Positions 47,001 through 56,000 of a stretch of DNA of 64,000 nucleotides are shown piece after piece (position 1 is the first letter of the stretch; each line of letters opens with the position of its first letter). The position numbers and the translations under genes were made by a program. The notes beneath the pieces are model-generated. The model did not search any database. It saw only the letters and a list, made by a program, of their open reading frames with translations, and was not told where the DNA came from. Source of the stretch: Ciona intestinalis (taxonomy: Eukaryota > Chordata > Ascidiacea > Phlebobranchia > Cionidae); NCBI RefSeq assembly GCF_000224145.3, contig NC_020176.2, positions 2,112,740 to 2,176,739 of the forward strand, read 5' to 3'.

Positions 47001-50000
47001 TTACGTGACGTCACACTAACACATTGGAGCAGTTGAAAAATAACTAAACGTCAATCAAATATACGTGAATTTTGGCGGGATTTTTAAAATGTCAATCAAA
47101 GTATAAGGAAATACCAACGTGGGAAACACGACGTACATAATGCAATGTTAATCACTTGTTTAATGTAAAACGTTTGAATGGTGATGGCAAATACAAATAA
47201 TAGCGCGGGGTAAGATAGGATACTTTTTTATTATCTTTTCCCAACTAATTTGGTAGTAAACAAAGCATATTTACAGAATTATATAACCGTTACCTCGCGA
47301 CTCTAAAACAGCGTTGTCAATTGTTTAAAACACGATCAGAAAACATGGGGTTTAAGTGCTAACGGTAAACATCCAAATTCTACCGTATTTTGGTCAGACA
47401 CGTCCTGGCCTTTCTATATAATTAAGCAGTAAAAACGTGAAACAAACGCTTTGCTGCTACTGCTTCCTTCCGACAAAAAGTTGTATACACAATGGTAGTC
47501 GGTATGAGGAAGTCAGGGACCTGACTGGAAAAGTCCTTCATTAGGAAAACGCGGCTACCGTTTGATGTCATTATCATCTTCGCACTTGAGATAACGGCTA
47601 TTATGACGTCACAGTGCGCTGCATTTCGTCATAATGGGCAGATAAAGCGACAGACGCGAAAGTTGCGGTTGAACTATTTCCGGTACCCGATTTGAAAAAC
47701 GAATATTTTTGGCGACCTTTTTTAATTGCAACTGTACCAGTACATTCACTCATAATACCTGCATGTTAAGCTGCAATTACAAAAATAGCTGCGTTTCACA
47801 ATGAGACACATCACACGGCGAGAATATGATGGAAAAACTCGTTTAATGAGCACTAACTGCCTGCAACATTTTCTATCTTAAATTTAACATACACACTTTT
47901 GGCTAAAATAACAAAGACGCAAAAAACCTTTTACCATTTTTTCTGACTAAAGTGTTAAAAATTTAAACCATTATGGTCCGCGAAAAACTTTATTTTCGTA
48001 ACACGGACCGGTAAAAGCGTCCGTATAATAGTATACGCCAAATTAATATAAATTTACGTATTCTAGGCAGTAAGGTACGGGTTAGCAATAGTTATAACAA
48101 TGTTGCTGTTCTGCCGTGCTGTGACCGTCACTTCCTTGTTACATACTGAAGGAAAATATTGTGACTGGCTACATACGTCATCTCGCTACCTAGCAGCCGC
48201 ATCGGGCAAAAATCGCAGTGTTGCCAGTTTATTTTATGGCGGAATGCTCGCGACAGTGGATTTGGGAACCTGGCAACACTGGCGAAGACAACTGTCGTCC
48301 TACAAACACAGATATGTGTGACGTCATATAACACTCTGTCCGACGGGTGGCTTTGATTATGACATCATACTAGTCGCGGCAAAAGATACAAAGATTGTCG
48401 CGGCGTTTCTTTGACGAGTTTGGTCTTTTTGATCGTTAGGTGATTGAGTCATAACCACTTCCCGGCAGCAGCCAATACATTGTGACGTGGCGCACGCGTA
48501 ACAATGAGAAAGGATAGGCACAAAGTATATGCAGACGGTGGCAAATTCTGTTTACGAAAAGTTTTTTTATACAGCATAAAAGTTCGCCTATTTAAGCCCT
48601 GCTAGAACGCCAGTGTAGAATGCTATGTTTGTGATGAAAAACAAAAAAATGGGCCTGGATTTATGTTAGAATTTCAATTTAATATGTTGACAATAGGATA
48701 TGAATAAAGAATAAACAAGAAATTGCGCCCTGGATTTCGTGGTATCTTAGAATCTAACTGTTGACACTTAATGTCTGATCGCGCAATTTATTGTTATGTG
48801 TAGGCCTTGATATACTGCGTGTTAATGTACCAATTATATTTATAAATACAGCTGCGTAATACTACGAAAATGTAATAAGCCAACTCTAACGTATATAGTA
48901 CTGTGGGGTAAGATGGAATACCGTTGGCATTTAAGCCTCAGATTTTGTCATGGTGTTTTAACACAAAGTTTCTTTACAGTCGTGAGGATACGGTTATTTA
49001 ATTTTATAAAAATTCTTGTTTTACTGGCAAATGGGATAAAAAAAATGAAAACATGTGCCATTTTACCCCACGACTATATTTTTCTCACATTACTAGTTAC
49101 CACTGTATGTAGGTGCTACAATTTAAACGAGTTCGTTTTTTCCAGCTAGATCGCTATAACAAATCGCGGTTTGAGTAGAATTATTCGGCCGCTACATGGC
49201 GTTGTGAGCCACGAGAAACGAAACACAGTGTATTGCATTGGTAAGTTTCATACATAAACGTCCTATGATATAGTAGGGTCTTGTTTTGGTAGTGACATTT
49301 AAAGAAACGTTTTGGTAGTAACATTTAAACAAAGGACATTTAAAGAATTGTAAAACCGTATCCTAACGACTGTAAAGATTTTTTGTGTTAAAAACACAAT
49401 GACTAAATCTGGGATTTAAATGCCAACGGTATCCCATCTTACCCCACAGTACTATATACGTTAGAGTAGGAACCTTCCTATATTTTCGTGAGTCGCGCAG
49501 CCTAAATTTTTGCGCAGCCCACGGACCGTTGTTATTTGTTTGAAAAACGATCAGGATATTTAGATATGTGCCTTCCCCGACCCTACTATACACCGCCCAT
49601 CGCATTACGATGAGTTACCATGATTGAGAAGGTAGAAAAAAAACATTTTGAATTTTAAACACAGACAGCTAAGTATTGGTGTAATAAAATTGAAATTAAA
49701 AAACGTCCAAAATTACTAAAACACTCAAAAAAATTCAACTTTTAACCTGGTCTTAAAAACCCTAAATTACGTCAAGAAAAATTAAATTCATACAGGTCTG
49801 AAATTACTAAAACAAAAAATCCCACTTTTACATTTGTCTTAAAAATCCCCAAATTACGTCACGAAATCGAAATTCCCGAGCGGGTAAGCCCCTTTTGTAG
49901 GAATGACAGATTACAAGACGCGCTCGATACGTCGCGAAGTGAGTTACAGAAATAGAACTATGGCGTTGCTGTGGAAACTAACACGTGGACCGGACAATAT

Positions 50001-53000
50001 GCCATAGGGACGGAAATGCTCCCACGTGTATACGATTCATGCGTCATAATGCATTGTGTGACGGTCGTTTGATAATTCAATAACAGTCAAGTGCATGGGA
50101 ACTGTATTGTGTATATATAGTACTGTGGGGCAAGATGGGAAATCGTTAGTACCTAAATTCAAAACTTCCTGATCGTGTTATTTTTTGTTTTTAACAATTA
50201 AAAATATATATAGTACTTTGGGGAAAGATGGGAAATCGTTAGCACCTAAATCCAATACTTTCTGATTGTGTTTTTTATTTTTGTTTTTAACATTTAAGAA
50301 TAAATATAGTACTTTTGGGAAAGATGGGGAAATCGCTGGAAAATAAATCCTGTATTTCGTGATCATGTTCTTAACAATTAAGAATAGGAAAAAATATAGT
50401 TACGGGTATATAATTAGGTAAATATTCTTTGTTTACTACCAAAAGTAATAGAAAGAACGTCCCATCTTACCCCACTATACTACCTTGTATTGCGTTAACT
50501 ACTGAATGGCTATGTTTGACATAATTGTGGCAAAGCAACATGCACTTTTATAATGGTAAATATACTATACAAACAGCCAAACAGGGTATTACAAAATACC
50601 AGTGAAGTAGAGTAGCAAAGGTATATTATACTGCTATAGCTATGATATAATTACTACTGAGTCCTGATACAATTTAGTAATTACAAATTTGATTTTTAAG
50701 ACACTAGGCTACGCTACAGTTTATAAATAAATTAAAAATTACTTCAACAAAAATATTATTATTTAACAAACTAGTACTGGCATACACTTATAAATAAATG
50801 TATTTAAAACAAGAAGATATTATTGTGGGCGGGTCTAAGAATATACAAGCTAAACTTAAGGAGTATCCGGTTTAACAAGGTATAATATATATAATTGGTA
50901 TTTTCAGTTACTTGGTCCAACATTATGGCTTAAACATAAAGTATCATCATTTTTTAACAACAGGAAGTAGAAATAAGGCACAAAAATGGCACAAAAAAAG
51001 TTCTACCGTCCAAATGCAATTTTTTACGGCTGTTTTATGGATTTTTTTAACAACAAGAAATAGAAATAAGGCACAAAAATGGCACAAAAAAGCTCTACAG
51101 TCCAAATGCAATTTTTATGGCTGTTTTATGGAAAACAACTTGAAAATAGTAAATCTAGGCTTGTAGTTAATAGCAGGACCACTAATGCACTATAGGCCTT
51201 TCCATAGGGTAAGCGCCCCCATTTTAACAGGATATTTTACTAATTTTTTTTTATATATTTTGAAAAAATTGACATTTTATTTTATTTTTATCATCAGGTC
51301 TGCTTTTTGGCAAGACGTTAAACAGGAATTAAATCTACAGTCGAAACATTGAAAATAAAAAAATCTTTTTTATACCAGATACACACAATGCAATAAATAG
51401 CAGGTTGAGGGAAAATGAGACACCTTTAGGACATGTTATTCAAATATCCTGATTGTGTTTTAAACAATTAACAACAGTCTATAGGAGTCGTGAGGACACA
51501 GTTTTATAATTCCTTGAAGTTTTTTGTTTACTACTAAATAAGAAAAAAAATAAAATGGAAATGTATCCCATTTCCCCCCACCCTGGACCCTACTATATAT
51601 TAACCATCTAGAAAACAGCGCAAATATTCAAATTCGTCCAAAAATATCTCAGAAAATATGACACAGTCCTTTTCAAAGACATTTTTATCAATGTGATTTT
51701 ATGATACAATAAAATACATAGATTCTCCAATGACAACAAAACAATGAGTATAAATAGGCCAACAATGCTATAGTGTTGTAACATGAATAATATAGGCGGG
51801 GCATGATGTGACACATTGTTTTACAAAAGGTTTCTTTACAAATAACAAGCTTAACAGAGATATGTAGCATTTTGTTTTTACATTTAAAAAAATCTCTAAA
51901 ACAAGTTAAAAAAAAAAACTGTAAAAAAAATTTTTTAGCGGTTTTTGGACCAATACATAATATTTTGTGAATTTTATTTTTTTATTATTTTTTATTACTC
52001 CCTTCAGTTATATGTATATATATTTGTTTTTAATAAAGTACTAAGCAGAGTAGTTTTATATTTACCTTAACATGTTTTGCCTTCTTCATGCTTGCTTGCT
52101 TTGGTCTTGGTATACTGTAAGCGCCATCTTTTCTGTGGGCAAAAACAAATATAGTAAAGTGGGGTAATAAAAAACAATGGGGTCCTTGGGGTAAAAAGGG
52201 ACAACCCCCCTAGCCCGCTTAAAAACATTTTATCGCAAACAGCTTTTGTAGGTAAAAAAAAATTGAGAAACTGAAAGTTTATGTTTTCTGTTTTTATTAC
52301 CCCACTTGACTATATAGCATTAGGTGTGTTATTTTATAAAATTTTTTTTTTTTTTTTTATAAAACAATAATAGTTTACCCTAATAAGATTTTTATGTTAA
52401 ATAACCACTTTGCGAATGCAAAACAGCAGCAAAATATGTTCAAAATATGATTTTTTGCGATTACTAAAATAAAATCTATTGCAGCAGCAACTTTTGTTTT
52501 TTGTGCCTTAGTCACGATTGTTAAACAAAGTATTTGAACTGCACTCAAAAATGAAAAACACTGTTTTAAATAACTACATTAAACAAATAAAAACAGGAAC
52601 TTAAGTAAGAGAAATTTAGAAAAAAAAATATATATAAAAAAAAAAAACTATATATTTCTAACATATTAAAAAAATCGCCACAGAAAAAAAATTAGAAAAA
52701 ATTAAAAATATGAAAGTGTTTCGTAAAAGATAACTTACTCTTCCCCCGCATCCAGGTCTCCTTGAACAACGAGCTTCACGCTGTTCCCTGCGTTCCGGAT
52801 GCGAGAAATGATCTCATCCCTCGTCGCGATCTCCACATTGATGCCATCGATCTCGATCAAACGATCTCCGGGGAACAAACGAGTGGACGACTCCTCTCCC
52901 GCATCAGATGCCTGCATTGATGCTCCTGAAGAGGAAGATTTTTAAAAAAAGGTAAAACTTGTATTTTACTTTTTAAACATAGTTTTTAAATTAATATTAA

Positions 53001-56000
53001 AATTTTTTAATTTTTTTTAAAATTTTGTATTTTCAAAATATTGAAAACTATGATAACCCAAAACAGATTAAAATAAATTGTGATATGTTATACTATACAG
53101 ATAGAGCTAAAAAACAGTTCAATGTTTAAAATGTAAAAAATACTAGTGACTATGTACATGTAACAAGTAAAACTGTAAAGAAAATTGGTATCTACACTCT
53201 ACATTAGACTACACATATTTTCAAAAACACCAATACCCCAAGGTGTGTCGTACAGTTATAGACTAACTAATTTAATTTACTGAAAAAACTATGCCATGTA
53301 ACACTACTGTAGCACAACTTTTATTGATTCAATTAAATTTTCGGGAACAAATATGACAGCATCATATCATTGTAATGTTTGCTTTCAAAAATCCTTAAGA
53401 ATGTTAAGATAACAATATAAATTCCTAACTCCATTCCCATCTAAGTAAACACCATTTCTGTGGCCAAACAGCGAAAAACCCTCAATTAAGTTCTTGGCTA
53501 TGAATTATAGGCTTACAGCTTAATATCAGCTAAACTTCCAACAAATACTGTGTGTAAAAGGTGACTGTACACAGTATCCGGAATTTGTCCGTTTTGTCTG
53601 TTTTGTGCGAATTTCGCTGCCGCATGCGGAACTCGGTAATGGGTTTGCATACGACTTTGCAAGGAATTCGCATGCCGGATACTGTGTACAGCCAACTTTA
53701 TGCGTTTGTGTGGTGGTGTGAAAAATAGAACTAGATCAAATCGTTAAAAAACACATATTATGCGAGGCAGCAACAGCTACTGACGTAAATAATCGTTACA
53801 TTATCCACGATAAACTCTTGCACCAGTGTTTCATTTGTTTCGACCAATTAAGAAACATCTTTTTAATAATATAATAGTTTTAATTTAAAGTATAGTGTTT
53901 TTTGCGTAAAAGATAATAATAAGGTTAATGCATCATATTGCATGCACAATATATTATAATACCTGTAGATACAACAGGACATAAACCCATATAAACACAA
54001 TTGTTATAACGATACATATAATTAGGTCATATTATAATAATTGTATGAAAAGGGGAATGACAGTCGATAAAACAAACTACGAATCAAATATAATGTATTA
54101 TATAAAATGGTATAACTTTGACTAGACAGATATATCTACATAACAGTCACCATTTAAACGCACCGGCTGCACCACTGAGCAGATTGTTCTTTTATATTTA
54201 CTCAGCCAATGGTATAGGCTAGGCAACAAAATGCGTTTATAAGTCCAATTGTAATTAAGCACGCATACAAATGACTCTATTTTAGATGAGTAAACATATC
54301 CTCTTATCTCTATTTGCTTCCATGAGTTAATCATTTCAACAACTCAATAATATAATTAAATACACATATTATATTCAATAATATAATACATTCAATATAA
54401 CTAATGGATAGACTACGTAACTGTTAAAGAAATGGGCCATTTTTAAGTTTACAATAATTAATTTTTCAGTAATTAAATTTTATTTTTATGTCTCAAACCT
54501 TCAGTAATTAAAATATTCTTAAATTTAAAATAATTAAGTTATTGTTTTGATAAATTGCAGTGTTTTTTAGTTTAATATAAAAACTATCATCTCTGTACAT
54601 AGTATTGGGTTGAATTTGCAAACAATGGTTCAAACTTTGTAGCATATATTGTAGTTTGCATTAGGTAAATATTGTAGTAGGTTTACCAGAAAGTTAAATT
54701 TACAAGTATACAAAACAATAAACGGTTTAACAATTTGTTTTACAAAAATATAAATAACTATTAATAATAGCATATTTTAACAAATTTTAACAAGTACTAA
54801 AACAAATGTAGATTGCAAACATAATATTCAAAACCACCTACCAGGTTCGGCAAAATACACAGTTCGTGTGACTTCTTGTCCGTCAATCATTTCTATGACA
54901 GCGGATCTTCGAAGAGAAACGCCAAAATCCCCTGCTTCCCTTTTCTTTAGTGTAACCTTGGAAAAAGAGGACATTTCAAGATTATTTATGATGGTATTCT
55001 ATTTTACGTGGGTGAGGTTTTGCAGCGCGGCATGCCATGGGATCAAGGCCAGGATTGGTCTATTACTTCAATAGATTAGATAAATAAAAAAAATTCATGT
55101 ATTAACACATTGTTATTGGGCCATAGGCTGATTTCTGAAACTAGTGAATGAAATACGCATGGTAATAATTAAAATATTTTAGATTTTATTGAAGAGTGGC
55201 CTATCGGCTGTTTCTGAAATGGGGTAGGGACAATAAAAGATTAAGAGACCAGGTCTTATTTGGATTGTTACTGTCAGCCTAAAATACATTTAAACACATT
55301 TACAAAGTAAATTCATAACAAAAACTTAAAAATAAAAATATTCAAAAATAACATTTTTTATGAAATTTGAAATAAAAATAACATTTTTTTGCTGCAATAT
55401 TGAATAAATTGACTTACAATTCTTCGATTTCTAGGTTTAGGTTTTGGTTTAACAGCAGGAGGGGCAAATACAACTGGACGAGTTGCTTCTGCCAATTCTG
55501 CTTTCCGTGGAACGGAATATCCATCGGGTACAGCTGGATAAAAATAGAAATTGCTCCAATATGTTACAATATATAATAGTGAAGATAAAACAGCTTTAGC
55601 ACTTAACATACAAATATCCTGATCGTGTTTTAAACAATTAACAACGGTCTATGGGAGTAGTGAGGATACTGTTTTATAATTCTTTGAGAGTTCTTTGTTT
55701 ACAACCAAATGGGCTGATAGTAGAATGAAAAGGTGTACCATCTTCCCCCGCCCTACTATTTGTTTACAACAGGTTGTTCAGCTGCTAACTAAAATCGAAA
55801 TAAAAAGAATGAACAGCTGGGTAAAAATATAAATTGTTGCAATAGTTACAACATATGTTTTTTTACTTTTTTATACTTTGGAAAGCTATTAACCGAAACC
55901 AAAATAATATAAAAATTTGCATTTTTGAGCAAAAAGTTAAAAATCTCAAAAGCAAAATTTTTGGGGAAATAAAATGGTGTTAGCAATAGCATTACTTGTT

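Larger units (their letters stand above)
45127..52065. other. MYO18 intron 7 (6.9 kb), presumed second promoter region
   Basis: This is by far the longest intron of the gene. Read in the transcription direction it contains MITE copies (52150 lies just outside; 51397, 50114, 49270, 48894, 47198), three CRE palindromes (47006-48326), a satellite (45819-46755), the candidate alternative first exon (45519-45554) and one more MITE (45171-45356). A plus-strand ORF of 73 codons at 48100-48321 shows no recognisable features. Confidence 0.7.

Noticed and set aside
48100-48321. 73-codon plus-strand ORF in MYO18 intron 7
   Set aside because: No recognisable domain, no neighbouring exons or poly(A) signal; the length is within chance for this less AT-rich stretch.
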